A stretch of DNA of 39,567 bases from CAIRTM01 sp963723235 (GCA_963723235.1 CAVRPV010000015.1:1-39567); one strand, 5' to 3'. Numbered from the stretch's first letter, positions 19,821 to 28,663 are shown. Notes: generated by a model from the sequence alone, not told the origin. A program made the numbers and translations.

Positions 19821-20111
19821 TTGTTAAAAGTTTATCACCGCACTGCGTGCTTGACACAGCAGGCCGTGCGCCCCGATTTCGCTTATACCACAGAATGCCG
19901 GGGAGCGCATGGAAAAAGCCTGCGTTGCGGCCGCCTGATTTCCGATCACCTCAATCTTGAACGCATCCGGGAGCGGCAGCAACCCTGGAACATAAGCGGC
20001 CCGGCCCGGCTTGCCGGGATTGAAGCCCTGAAGGATACAGCCATATTCAAAAAATCATTCGGTATGGAGTTGGGGCGAAAAAAGACTCCTCTGTTTTTTA
20101 AAAAGGTATAG
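19821..20111 (+). CDS. Hypothetical small protein, divergent from the iron-sulfur flavoprotein
   Basis: A TTG-initiated frame of up to 96 codons. I do not recognise it. The second half (GRLISDHLNLERIRERQQPW, SGPARLAGIEALKD, FKKSFGMELGRKKTPLFFKK) looks coding, with codon use like its neighbours and a basic, helical C-terminus. The first half is less convincing, so the true start may be internal or lie across a frame shift; three cysteines occur among the first 37 codons. No clear ribosome-binding site was found at 19821. It is transcribed away from the flavoprotein gene with only 23 bp between starts. It might be a small conserved protein or the remnant of a longer gene. Confidence 0.35.
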   Translation: MLKVYHRTACLTQQAVRPDFAYTTECRGAHGKSLRCGRLISDHLNLERIRERQQPWNISGPARLAGIEALKDTAIFKKSFGMELGRKKTPLFFKKV

Positions 20112-20166
20112 GTCAGCCCCTGCTGCGGGGAGTTGTCGTATTGCCGCGTGCAGGGTATTTTTCAAG

Positions 20167-20185
20167 CCCCCTTTGGCAAAGGGGG
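20167..20185. repeat. CCCCCTTT/AAAGGGGG hairpin element
   Basis: A perfect 8-bp stem (CCCCCTTT and AAAGGGGG) with a 3-nt loop sits between the small plus-strand gene and the BamD-like gene. On the opposite strand it reads as NPPTPFAKGG, a string I recognise from similar dispersed intergenic elements in deltaproteobacterial genomes. It lacks a downstream T-tract on either strand, so it is more likely a dispersed REP/MITE-like element than a terminator. Only one copy is seen in the window. Confidence 0.6.
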
Positions 20186-20347
20186 TTGGGGGATTTGCCG
20201 GAAAAATGAAGCCGGGACGTTCATCACGGAAGTGAAGAAAATCCTCGCCTGTTAAACGTCCGGCCCTTCGCTTTGTTCTGTCAGCCTGCACAACCGGTTT
20301 AACCCCAAACCTGTTCAATCAAAAAGCGTTGTATCAACGCAGTCCAT

Positions 20348-21130
20348 TCAGCGGAATATTCTGCGGCCGTCCTCAAGGTCCTGCAGGTTTTGCCAGGCCT
20401 TTTCAGCGAACAAGCCGTGCTGCGGACTCTTGAGCGCAAGCGAGTAGAGATACACCGCCTTTTCCTTATAGAGCTGCGCTTCAGCACGATTGGCAGCATC
20501 CGATCGGTTTGAGAACGCATACAGCTCGTAGAGCTGGTGACAGCGATTCGCCATGATATAGAAAATTTCATATCGAAACGAGGTTGACGGGTAGCGCTCC
20601 AGCACCCGCTCAAAATCCTGCAGTTCCTGTTTGATGTCTTCAGGACTGTCATGAGAATCTGCGCGCAGCAGCACCAGCCGGTAGGCGGCCTCGTCTGCGA
20701 TGTTGCTGTCGGGATAGTCATCCAGGATCCTGCGGTAATCACGGCCGTCATAGTTCAGGCGGCCGCCATCGGTCACCCAACAGGCATAGGTTCCATACGA
20801 TGCAAGGAACGTTGCCCGGGTCGCGGCTTCATTCTGCCCGCGTTCAATCGGGCGCAGATACTGGGTTTGCAGCAGCCCTACCATGGCTTCACCCATGCGC
20901 TGCAGGGCCCAGGGGTACTGCTTGGACTGTGGAAACTCCCGCAAAAAAATCTCCAGCAGTTTGGCTGCATCAGCATAATCGTGCGCATCAAGGGCATGCT
21001 GCGCCTCGGAAAAGATAAGCCTGTCATCAGACAAATTGGGCGTTTGCATGTTTCCGGAGGGAATGCATCCGGACAGAAACAGCGCGGCTGCAAGGCCGGC
21101 CACACACCGTATAATCTTGATTCTCATCAT
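20348..21130 (-). CDS. BamD-like TPR lipoprotein
   Basis: An intact 260-residue protein with a perfect lipobox LSGC (C22), so a lipid-anchored envelope protein. Helical repeats follow: FSEAQHALDAHDYADAAKLLEIFLREFPQSKQYPWALQRMGEAM, then YRRILDDYPDSNIADEAAYRLVLLRA and FERVLERYPSTSFRYEIFYIMANR, all of the TPR shape seen in BamD/YfiO, the outer-membrane assembly factor (about 240-260 residues). The Y-P-x-S repeat ends are typical. An unusual insert between repeats (LGLLQTQYLRPIERGQ region) lengthens the second repeat. It lies downstream of the PP2C gene with a 41-bp gap and may share its transcript. Another TPR lipoprotein such as CpoB/YbgF is the alternative, since essential BamD status cannot be shown here. 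Confidence 0.65.
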   Translation of the reverse strand: MMRIKIIRCVAGLAAALFLSGCIPSGNMQTPNLSDDRLIFSEAQHALDAHDYADAAKLLEIFLREFPQSKQYPWALQRMGEAMVGLLQTQYLRPIERGQNEAATRATFLASYGTYACWVTDGGRLNYDGRDYRRILDDYPDSNIADEAAYRLVLLRADSHDSPEDIKQELQDFERVLERYPSTSFRYEIFYIMANRCHQLYELYAFSNRSDAANRAEAQLYKEKAVYLYSLALKSPQHGLFAEKAWQNLQDLEDGRRIFR

Positions 21131-21171
21131 TTGTTTCTAACGTTCTCCATCAAACTATAGAACGCATATGG

Positions 21172-21916
21172 TTACCCGTTTGTCTTGATGACAATAACGG
21201 TACTATTATCATCTCCGCCGCGTGCGTTGGCACAGATCAATAAGCCGTGCGCAGGCATCGCGGGCGCTGCATCGCCGGACAATGGCGAGCATCTCTTCGG
21301 GCTCAACCGCATTGCTGAGTCCATCGGAACATATAATGTAGACATCGTCTGCACAGCAGGGCAGTGTATGGATATATGGCTGCACACTTTCATGAGTGCC
21401 AACGGCCCTTGTAAGCATATGCTGAAACTGTTTGGGCAGCAGCATCTGGTCTTGCAGGGAACCGGCCTGCTCGGCAGCCACGGTATGCATGGCTGAAATC
21501 AGTTCAATGCGCCCGCCACGCACAAGGTACATAGGGCTGTCGCCGACATTTGCGGCCACAACGCGATTGGGCGTAAAATACAGCGCGGCAATCGTTGAGC
21601 CCATGCCGCGGCACTGCTCGTCGCGTTGCGCGTGCAGGTACACATTGCGGTTGGCGCTCCTGATCCAATGCAGAACCAGGGAGCCTTCTGGCGAAAGAGA
21701 GGCTTCCCGGTCCGCGGGCGGGGGATAGCCCGGATCAGCAACTGCCGCCTGCAGGGTTTCAATAATAATTCCGCTAGCAACCTCACCGGCCAGATGGCCG
21801 CCCATGCCGTCGGCGACAACGTAGAGCCCGTGCTCATCGTCAACCAGAAAGGCGTCTTCCTGGTGGTCGCGATTTTTGCCGATATCGCTCAGGCCGGCTG
21901 TTTCAAGCTGAAGCAT
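21172..21916 (-). CDS. PP2C-family protein serine/threonine phosphatase
   Basis: A cytosolic Mg/Mn-dependent phosphatase of about 247 residues. Start 21916 (MLQLETAGLSDIGKNRDHQEDAF) is chosen for its GGAGGTG ribosome-binding site. Family motifs: RDHQEDAF, VVADGMGGHLAGEVAS with the metal aspartate, GMGSTIAALYF, NVGDSPMYLVRGGRIELIS and YIICSDGLSNAV. The last motif GGDDNSTVIVI lies in another frame after a shift near 21225, and the protein ends at 21172. No Ser/Thr kinase gene is in the window, so its substrate is distant. It sits between the metallophosphoesterase gene (139-bp gap) and the BamD-like gene, all on the minus strand. Confidence 0.9.
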
Positions 21917-22054
21917 ATCACCTCCGGGCATCCGAATGTAACCGTGAGGATAGTTCCTAACACTGTTGCAGCGATAATGCAATCTGATTCCAGGATAGCG
22001 CTCGCCGTTACAGTTTCGGTCGGGCTGACATGCAGCGTTAATCCGACTGCATCT

Positions 22055-23127
22055 CTAGCCCTTGGCGTGGGTGCAGGCATCAAGGGTAATCAGCGTAATT
22101 TCATTGCTGGAGCCAAGGCGCATGGGCGGGCCCCAGGTGCCGGTGCCGGGCGTAACATACAGAAGCAGGCCGTCAAGAGTCATAAAGCCCGCGCGTGTAG
22201 GGATAAAACAGTTTTACCAGCAAATTGAAGGGGTACAGCTGGCCGTTGTGCGTATGCCCTGAGAGCTGCACTGATACGCCGGCCCGGCGCGCGTCTTCAA
22301 TGCCCACCGGGGCATGGTACAGCAGCACGTTAGGCCTGCTGCGGTCAAAGGCGACATTGTGAATTTGCTCATTGTCCTTGCGGTTTTCCCGCTCAGGATT
22401 ATCGATGCCGATTATCTGCAGGTCCCTGAATTGCACAACCGTATTTCGCAGCACCCGCACGCCGGTTGGCTCAATCAGGCCCTGCACCCGGTCCATGCCG
22501 AAGAATTTTTCATGGTTGCCCATGACAAAAAAGCTGGGGGCCTGCAGGCCGCTTAGCGGCAGCACGGTTTTTTCGGTAATCGGGCCGGTTCCGTCAAAAA
22601 AATCGCCGGTGATGAAAACAACGTCCGGCTGGAGGTTATTGGTTTTGTTAACAATCCGTTTCAAAAACCCGCTGTTGTGAATGGTACCCACATGCAGATC
22701 GGAAAGAAGTACGGCCCGCACGGGTTTTTCAAGGCCTGCAACCGGTAGGGTTACCTCGGTAACCCTGACAAACAGGGCATTGATAAGGCCGAATATGCTC
22801 AGGACGGCTACAAACGCCACGACGCATCTGCCCACCAGCGGCGTATTGATATGCACGAAGGGACGCACCGGTTCCAGCATAACCAAGCGTGCTCAAAAAC
22901 AAGAACAGTACGCCCAGCCAGCTCGCGGCCACGGTGTAGAGCAGCATGGTAAGGGTGTTGGGGAAGAATTTTTCAAGCAGGGTACATACCGGAAAGGACA
23001 GCGCAAGCACAATAACGGCTGTAAGGTACCAGTACGAGGGCGCCGGGGAAAACATCTTCTTCAGCCGCAGATAGACATAGAGGTGCATGCCGAAAAAAGA
23101 CAAGCAGGGAAACACTGTAAAAAGCAA
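22055..23127 (-). CDS. Membrane-anchored metallophosphoesterase (YkuE-like; frameshifted)
   Basis: About 357 residues. Four hydrophobic stretches at the N-terminus (MLFTVFPCLSFFGMHLYVYLRLK, YWYLTAVIVLALSFPVCTLL, NTLTMLLYTVAASWLGVLFLFLS and VVAFVAVLSIFGLINALFV) anchor it, followed by a calcineurin-like domain: LLSDLHVGTIH, FITGDFFDG, VMGNHEKFFGMD and LSGHTHNGQLYPFNL. Shifts occur near 22885 (STL to VMLEP) and near 22190, where the frame after YTRG continues as LDGLLLYVTPGTGTWGPPMRLG, the usual C-terminal motif, to a stop at 22055. The N-terminus could also start at 23158 in another frame. Substrates of this class include UDP-diacylglucosamine and other phosphoesters; this one is unassigned. 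Confidence 0.85.
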
Positions 23128-23353
23128 TATATTGAGCGGTTTTACTCACTGGCGGCACTCTCTGTTTTTAGCAGGCTGTTGGCAGTATATCGTTTTTCGG
23201 TCCCGTCCGGACTCCGGTGGCTGTTGTCTGCTCAGGAGCTAAGAGTATCACATATAGGCTGGAAAATCCATGCCAGAGGCATGCGGGCTTTTCAGGACTG
23301 CGCCGGGCTTTATTCCAAAACCCAATCTTCATGATGACACGCACAAGACACTG

Positions 23354-23381
23354 TTGCAAAATAAACAGCGAGGTATATAAT
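23354..23381 (+). promoter_or_regulatory. Candidate promoter for the CHASE receptor gene
   Basis: TATAAT (23376-23381) is a perfect -10, with TTGCAA (23354-23359) 16 bp upstream. The 330-bp gap 23128-23458 between the divergent metallophosphoesterase and CHASE genes holds no other recognisable element. Confidence 0.45.
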
Positions 23382-23458
23382 TGTACCCTGTCAATTGCCA
23401 CAGGGCTCCCGGTAGTGGGGCCTGTGGGTCACGCACTTTTAACCGGTGAAGGTCACGT

Positions 23459-25263
23459 ATGAAAGCACACATTTCTGAAGACAAGAAACGCCTCACAAGA
23501 AACCGCCGCCTGATGGTGACGGTGATACTTGCGCACATCGCTCTTGGAGCACTGCTTTCCCTGTGGGTAACACGATGGGTCGACAGGGAAATGCGCAACG
23601 ACCTGCTGCGCCAGACACAGCTGCTGGCTGAAACCATCAACCCGGATCGTCTTGCGGCGCTGTCCGGCAGCGAGTCCGACATTGCGAAGCCGGAGTACCA
23701 GCGGTTCAAGCCATCAATTTGCTTCTGTCCGGCAAACCAATGACAAATGCCGCCGCGTGTATCTCATGGGCTGCAACGCTGACGGGAAAATGGTTGTTAT
23801 GGTAGACAGCCTGGCGGCCGACTCCTCGCAGGCCCGGAAGCCGGGCATGACCTATGATGATGCTCCACAGGAATTTGTACGCATCATGCAAACGGGCATC
23901 GGCATGGTGGCAGGCCCTTTTCGCGACAGCCGGGGCGCTTGTATCAGCGGGTGCGTGCCCGTTAAGGATCAAGCCGGAAAAGTCCTTGCCCTGCTGGCAA
24001 TGGATTTTGACGCCTGGGACTGGAGGTTCGGACTTGCACCCTCGGTTATGCCGCTTGCGGTGCTCACGCTGTTGTTGTTTGCGATTCTCTCGGTTGGTGC
24101 GGTTCTGTCATTTTTTCGAAACAGCATGCCCGGGGAACTTCCCCGCTGGATCCGCTACCTTGAACTGGTGCTCATGGCTGAGGTCGGCCTGACACTGACC
24201 ATTTTCGGAGCCTGGACCGCCCATCTGCACGAACAGCATCGTCAGCAGGGAATTTTTGCGCAGCTGGCGGCAAGCCGCACCCTGACAATTTCAAAAACAA
24301 TGCGGGCCCTTCGCGACACTGAGCTCGAGTCTTTGGGTAGGTTTTATGAAAGCCGGGCCCAGGTATCGCCGGATGAATTTTATCGCTATAGCCGGATTTC
24401 TCACGCAGAGCAGCGTGGTTCAGGGCTGGGGCTGGGCACCGGCCGTAGCCGCAGCCGACACAGAAGGCTTTGAACAGGCTGCGCGTGCGGCCGGTGTTAA
24501 AAATTTTTCCATCTGGCAGCAGGATGCCCTCGGCAAAACCGTTTCAGCTTCCGGGCGGCAGGTGTATTATCCCGTTTTGCTGATAACTCCCCCGGCACTC
24601 AACAAATATGCCGTTGGTTTTGATCTCGGCTCCGAGCCGGTGCGCAGCGCGGCCATTGATGAAGCGCTCCGTTCAGGCCTGATAACCGGTTCTGACCCCA
24701 TCACACTGATTCAGAACAACGCCGGCTACAGGGGGTTGCTGGTTTTGCGCCCGGTATTTGATCGCGAGCGTTCCGGGCGCCTGCGGGGATTTGTTTTTGC
24801 TTTTCTGCGCGTTGAAAAGCTGCTGGAAAGCGCTGGTCCTGATACTGCAACAACCCAGCTTGCCATCTCGCTGCTGAGACCTGACGGCAGCAGTGAATTG
24901 CTGGCGGGTTCCACCGCTGGCCTGAAGCCGCTGCGCGAAAATTTTTGCATGGTGCGGCCCGTGCTTGCTTTTGACAAGACCTTTGCGCTGACCGCCCGGG
25001 CAAGCTCAGAGTTTGTGAGGCTGCATCCGGCACGCGGGGGCGTCTCTGTTGCCGTGCTGGGCGTGCTGCTTACCGCGGCGCTTACTGCTGTCTTTGCCCT
25101 GATGTTTCGCAACAGCTCGATTCAGGATGAGGCAGCTGAGGGGCACACATTGGCGTATCCAGTTTCGGGGATACCGAGTGCTGCCTGTCGCAACCGCATG
25201 CCGAAGCGTCGGCGCAAAACGCAGCGCGTTCGATTTTCAGGGCATGCGGACCGGCAAGTCTGA
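23459..25263 (+). CDS. CHASE-domain membrane receptor, no visible output domain (frameshifted)
   Basis: Reconstructed in order: TM1 (LMVTVILAHIALGALLSLWV) near residue 20; an extracytoplasmic segment of about 130 residues that includes RRVYLMGCNADGKMVVMVDSL, FRIMQTGIGMVAGPF and VKDQAGKVLALLAMDF, resembling a Cache-type fold; TM2 (MPLAVLTLLLFAILSVGAVLSFF); TM3 (VLMAEVGLTLTIFGAWTA); a CHASE domain (VVQGWGWAPAVAA, FEQAARAAGVKNFSIWQQDALG, YPVLLITP, GFDLGSEPVRSAAIDEALRSG); then TM4 (VAVLGVLLTAALTAVFALMF). Shifts are near 23710 and 24400. After TM4 only about 60 low-complexity residues remain before the stop at 25263. A kinase, GGDEF or EAL domain would be expected. The start has GAAGGT about 8 nt upstream. 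Senses an external ligand; CHASE domains bind cytokinin-like or other small molecules. Confidence 0.78.
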
Positions 25264-25331
25264 TGCTGACAGCGACACAACGCAGCTGATGTGCGGAACA
25301 AGCCGGCATTTTTGTATAACAGGGATTGTGC

Positions 25332-25646
25332 ATGCCGATTTATGAATATGAGCATATCGATACAGCCTGCGCTCTGGGGCATGTCTTTGAACGTGAACAG
25401 TCCGTTCATGCTGAGCGCTTGAACTGCTGCCCTCTCTGTGGCGGGCCTGTGCGCAAATTGATTTCCCGCATCAGTATTTCCGTGCCGAAATCAAACAGCG
25501 CGCTGAAGGACATGGGCTTTACCAAGCTGGTCAAGCGCGATGACGGCGTGTATGAAAATGTTACCGCGCGGGATAAAGAGAGCCGCTATGTGCACCGCGA
25601 CCGGCCGGAGACGCTTCCCAATTTAAAAAAAACAATAACCGATTGA
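25332..25646 (+). CDS. FmdB-type zinc ribbon protein
   Basis: A 104-residue protein. Start 25332 (MPIYEYEHID) matches the family better than the upstream TTG at 25326. It carries two metal-binding cysteine pairs typical of FmdB/CxxC_CxxC regulatory proteins: C-x-L-G-H around residue 13-17 and CCPLCGG near 35-41, followed by VRKLISRISISV. The C-terminal half (GFTKLVKRDDGVYENVTARDKESRY) is charged and less conserved. Function is uncharacterised; members have been linked to formamidase/amidase regulation and small RNA-polymerase-like zinc ribbons. It lies 68 bp after the CHASE gene and 16 bp before the membrane-protein gene, so it may be cotranscribed with both. Confidence 0.88.
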   Translation: MPIYEYEHIDTACALGHVFEREQSVHAERLNCCPLCGGPVRKLISRISISVPKSNSALKDMGFTKLVKRDDGVYENVTARDKESRYVHRDRPETLPNLKKTITD

Positions 25647-25662
25647 TACCGGGCGTCCTACA

Positions 25663-26850
25663 ATGTCTGAGCAACGCTATCATATTATATTTTCAACCCT
25701 GATTGAAGGCCGTCAGCCCGGGCGGGTTTATCACGACCTGGCTGATCTTTTTAAAATAGAACATGAGCTGGTGCAGCAGATATTCGCCTGCCAGGGCTCT
25801 ATTGTTAAAAGCGACCTTGATCGCGCAACCGCCGAACAGTATGTGCAGATTATCCTTGCAGCCGGGGCTATTTGCGTTATCGAGCCCATGCCGACCGAAG
25901 TCATTCCTGTGGATGCTGCGATGGATGTGATGCCTGAAGAGCAGGATGACCGTGGCCGGACCGAACCGCCCCCGGATGTGGAAAAATGTACTGAATCATA
26001 CGCATCGGATACAGACCATCCCCCGCAGCAGCCGGACCGCGAATTTCGCGTAGAGACAGAAACCGGCAGGGATGTGACCGGTTTTCGTACTCCGGTTCTT
26101 GCCGCGCTGGTGCTGCTGGCAGGCGCATGTGTACCGGTCCTTTCCGGCAGCGGACAGGTTCACTGGCCCTGGCAATTTGCCTTTGAGCTCCAGCCGCCGG
26201 GATTATTGTGGTGGGTGGCGGTTCCCGTTGTGGTAGCCGGGATGCTTATGCTGTTGCGCGCTCCGGCCTTCAGCCTGATAGTGGTTTTCGCGGGCGCTGC
26301 CTTGCTGCTGGGTACTGTGGTTGTACTTTGGGAAGCCGCCCTGATTATGCCCTTGCGCATTTTGCCGCTTGATCGCGCTGCTGCGCTGGCATACGTTTTG
26401 CCGCTTCTGGGAGCGGCCATCTGCAGCGCAGCCTGCAGCTCCATGGACGAGTTGGGAGAACTCCTTATGCTGCGCCTGCTTGCGGCCTGCGGCAGCCTGG
26501 CAGTTTTAATTCCCGCCGGTGCTGCCCTGTTCATATCAGGGGATATCTGGAGTCGCTGGCCGTTGATACTGCTGTTGTTGCTGCTGCTGCTGTATGCTTC
26601 CCTGGTGCTTGTCTGTGCCTGCCTGCCATCGATTCCGGAAAAGTTGCTGCAGCAGGCAAGGCTGCTGAGCATGCTTCTGTTGTTCTGGGCGCCGATTGCG
26701 GTTTTTCTGGCACATCTGCCGCTGTCTGAACCTGACACCGACCGAGCACTTTTCATGGCCGTGCTGAAAATGGGGTTACTCTACTACGGAGGTCTCGCAG
26801 CAATATCCAGCGGCCTGAAGACTGAATTTCTGTATCGTTTTGAAAAATAA
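25663..26850 (+). CDS. Membrane protein with N-terminal cytoplasmic domain
   Basis: An intact 395-residue protein. Residues 1-80 (YHIIFSTLIEGRQPGRVYHD, FKIEHELVQQIFACQG, VKSDLDRATAEQYVQIILAAG) form a small domain I have seen at the N-terminus of many gamma- and deltaproteobacterial inner-membrane proteins. It is followed by a charged, Pro/Asp/Glu-rich linker (residues 85-140), then about six or seven hydrophobic segments (VLAALVLLAGACVPVL; LLWWVAVPVVVAGMLMLL; SLIVVFAGAALLLGTVVVLW; and later LILLLLLLLLYASLVLVCACLP). There is no enzymatic motif. Codons for a Leu run near 26570-26590 repeat CTGTTG. A role in envelope stress or protein-protein regulation is possible but not shown. Confidence 0.8.
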   Translation: MSEQRYHIIFSTLIEGRQPGRVYHDLADLFKIEHELVQQIFACQGSIVKSDLDRATAEQYVQIILAAGAICVIEPMPTEVIPVDAAMDVMPEEQDDRGRTEPPPDVEKCTESYASDTDHPPQQPDREFRVETETGRDVTGFRTPVLAALVLLAGACVPVLSGSGQVHWPWQFAFELQPPGLLWWVAVPVVVAGMLMLLRAPAFSLIVVFAGAALLLGTVVVLWEAALIMPLRILPLDRAAALAYVLPLLGAAICSAACSSMDELGELLMLRLLAACGSLAVLIPAGAALFISGDIWSRWPLILLLLLLLLYASLVLVCACLPSIPEKLLQQARLLSMLLLFWAPIAVFLAHLPLSEPDTDRALFMAVLKMGLLYYGGLAAISSGLKTEFLYRFEK

Positions 26851-26859
26851 ACACGCTGG

Positions 26860-26880
26860 ATGCCGGATTAAAACCGGCAT
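26860..26880. terminator. Hairpin after the membrane-protein gene
   Basis: ATGCCGG (26860-26866) pairs perfectly with CCGGCAT (26874-26880) across a 7-nt loop, 10 bp after the stop at 26850. A T-tract is absent, so termination would be Rho-dependent or the hairpin may stabilise the transcript end. Confidence 0.45.
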
Positions 26881-26916
26881 GGCGAAATAGTCACAGTACC
26901 TCATGCTACCATAGCC

Positions 26917-27507
26917 ATGAATCAGCACATCCTCTATGTTGACGGATCGGTCAAGACGGTTGTCATGGACAGTGTTTCCTATGTAACCGAAGAAAACCAG
27001 TCCGATATTATTGTCAGCGGTTCACATGGCGGTACGTCTTCAGCCCGGTACGCCATTGATGTCGCCGCGGCTGCAGTTTTTTTCAATGATGCCGGCTGCG
27101 GCAAAAACAACGCCGGGATCAAGGGGCTTGAACTGCTGCAGCAGCACAGCATCATTGCCGCTGCGGTTGATCACGGCACGGCTGAAATTGCCAACGGGGC
27201 CGATACCTACGCAAACGGCATTATCACCCATGTGAACACCTGCGCTGCACAGGTCGGCCTGTGCAGGGGCATGCGCGTCAGGGATGCGGTTGAACTGCTG
27301 CGCAAGCGCCTGGCGGCGCGCATTGAGGAACGTCCTGTCCGCAGCAGGGCTGATTTTTGTCCTGCTGCAGCCACTGCAAGCCTGAGCGCGCGCAACCGTA
27401 ACGCTAGGGCGCGATATCTGCAGGGCAGGCGTTGCCGAACCCTTGTTTCCAGCAGGAAGGTGCCCGTGAAGAAACGAGACGTAAGGCGGGGTTTGTCAAG
27501 TGTGTAG
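26917..27507 (+). CDS. Conserved protein of unknown function (GSHGG / FFNDAG motifs)
   Basis: 196 codons. Residues 15-120 look well folded and conserved: DSVSYVTEENQSDIIVSGSHGGTSSARYA, VFFNDAGCGKNNAGIKGLELLQQHSI and GIITHVNTCAAQVGL. I recall this set of motifs (a SGSHGG turn, FFNDAG, ITHVN) from uncharacterised proteins in diverse proteobacteria; the function is not established, and the small globular core suggests a ligand-binding or enzymatic subunit. After about residue 135 the sequence turns Arg-rich and low in hydrophobics, so the native C-terminus may lie earlier, after a frame shift. No ribosome-binding site is evident. It follows the membrane-protein hairpin by 37 bp. Confidence 0.55.
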   Translation: MNQHILYVDGSVKTVVMDSVSYVTEENQSDIIVSGSHGGTSSARYAIDVAAAAVFFNDAGCGKNNAGIKGLELLQQHSIIAAAVDHGTAEIANGADTYANGIITHVNTCAAQVGLCRGMRVRDAVELLRKRLAARIEERPVRSRADFCPAAATASLSARNRNARARYLQGRRCRTLVSSRKVPVKKRDVRRGLSSV

Positions 27508-27573
27508 ACCGACGGACCAGGCAGTACCTGATGTTTAGACTTTCATCAAAAAATGCACAAAAGACATGCAACC

Positions 27574-27624
27574 CAAAAAAACAAATAGCAAGCCCAAGAT
27601 CAAATAATTAATATTTGATCTTGG
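27574..27624 (-). terminator. Rho-independent terminator of the small AT-rich gene
   Basis: A perfect 12-bp stem (CCAAGATCAAAT at 27594-27605 with its complement at 27613-27624) and a 7-nt loop is followed, on the minus strand, by a T-rich tract at about 27574-27585. The stop codon of the small gene falls inside the stem. Confidence 0.75.
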
Positions 27625-27815
27625 AAAAATAGTATTAAGACGTACCCAAGAGAGAATTTTTTCAATACGTGGACATACCTGATAGCCTTTTGCTTAAAAG
27701 CAATAAAGAACCCAAATATATAAATAGAACACACTGCGAACTGAAAATAGCAGGAAGTTACCATTAACCCAAAAAATATTAACAGAATGGAATATTCAAA
27801 AAATTTATTTTTCAT
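27600..27815 (-). CDS. Small two-helix membrane protein, AT-rich
   Basis: A 71-residue protein with two hydrophobic segments (FFEYSILLIFFGLMVTSCYF and AVCSIYIFGFFIAF) separated by two residues of turn, then a basic cytoplasmic tail and a final hydrophobic LGYVLILFF stretch. Start 27815 follows GAGAGA at about 5 nt. The stop overlaps a strong terminator hairpin at 27594-27624. Base composition is much richer in A+T than anything nearby, which suggests recent transfer or a toxin/phage-type origin. I recognise no family. A length this small without a neighbouring partner resembles type I toxins or small stress membrane proteins, but that is speculation. Confidence 0.5.
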   Translation of the reverse strand: MKNKFFEYSILLIFFGLMVTSCYFQFAVCSIYIFGFFIAFKQKAIRYVHVLKKFSLGYVLILFFQDQILII

Positions 27816-28181
27816 TTTTCTCTCAATTTTTTAATTTACCGGGCAGCATTTTTCATCTGAAAGTTTCTGGATGAGGACTCATTCAGTCAAAATCAGAAAC
27901 GCAACTTAAACGGGGCCACGCTGAGCTTGGCAAACCCTTCACCTGATCAGCCTGCCTTCACTGAACATCTTGTACCTTGGCATGCAGAACAGGGTTGGCA
28001 AGCCGCGGTGAGTTTATTTCCGTTTGAGGAACCCGGAGGTGGTCAGGCACTACTGCATTGCCGCGCTTGCCAGAGCGACATCCCCGGGATGCATGCAAGC
28101 GTGACCGTAGCGACCGCCGCTATTTCCTGCGGCCACGAAGAACTCACAGCAACAACCTGCCGATTAATGTATCACAGAATT
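27816..28181. other. Region without a supported gene
   Basis: Between the small AT-rich gene and the DUF1854 gene. A plus-strand open frame runs from 27927 to 28253 (TTG start, Gly/Ala/His-rich, no ribosome-binding site, overlaps the end of DUF1854) and is not called. On the minus strand no conserved reading frame was found. The region may contain the decayed end of another gene of the cyanophycin operon. No repeat or RNA gene seen. Confidence 0.45.
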
Positions 28182-28663
28182 TTACAGGTACACGTCCAGT
28201 ATCCGGCGGCTGTGGCCGCTCATCTTTTGCCAGTCGGGGATGAGGATACCTGATGCCGTTCATATCTTTCAGCAGAATCCTGTTGCCGGAAAGCCGGTAA
28301 ATATCCTCAGTATCAACGGTGAAATCCGTCTCGCCCCGGTCGGTTTTGACAAAAAGCCGCACATGATCTCCAAACGGCACCGACCGCTTGATGCGCGTGA
28401 TCATGGGGGTGAACATGGTGCGGTTCAGCTCCTCCTGGATTATGGGCCGAAGTGCGCGGGCACGGCTTCAATGCTCTCTGATGCAGAACAGCTCCTTTGC
28501 CCTGCCTGTCGCAGATGGACAGCCAGCCCGTCGGGGTCCGTAATCGGAAACATGCGCACGGGCAGCACGTCCTGGTACTGCATGCCCTGATCGTCGGTGA
28601 CGAATCAGCACTGCCCTGGCCGTCGCGGAAACCTGCGGTAATGGTTTTAGGGGAACTACGCAT
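28182..28663 (-). CDS. DUF1854 family protein, cyanophycin-associated (frameshifted)
   Basis: The reconstructed protein has about 160 residues. Start ATG at 28663 overlaps the ABC gene stop (28656) by 8 bp. Ordered family blocks: MQYQDVLPVRMFPITDPDGLAV, IQEELNRTMFTPMITRIKRSV, DHVRLFVKTDRGETDFTVDTEDIYRL and IPDWQK followed by SRRILDVYL. They lie in different frames (shifts near 28600, 28480, 28420 and 28240). DUF1854 proteins are small, soluble and consistently encoded next to a cyanophycin-linked ABC transporter in betaproteobacteria; their function is not known. The linkage here to that transporter and to cphA reproduces that arrangement. Confidence 0.8.
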
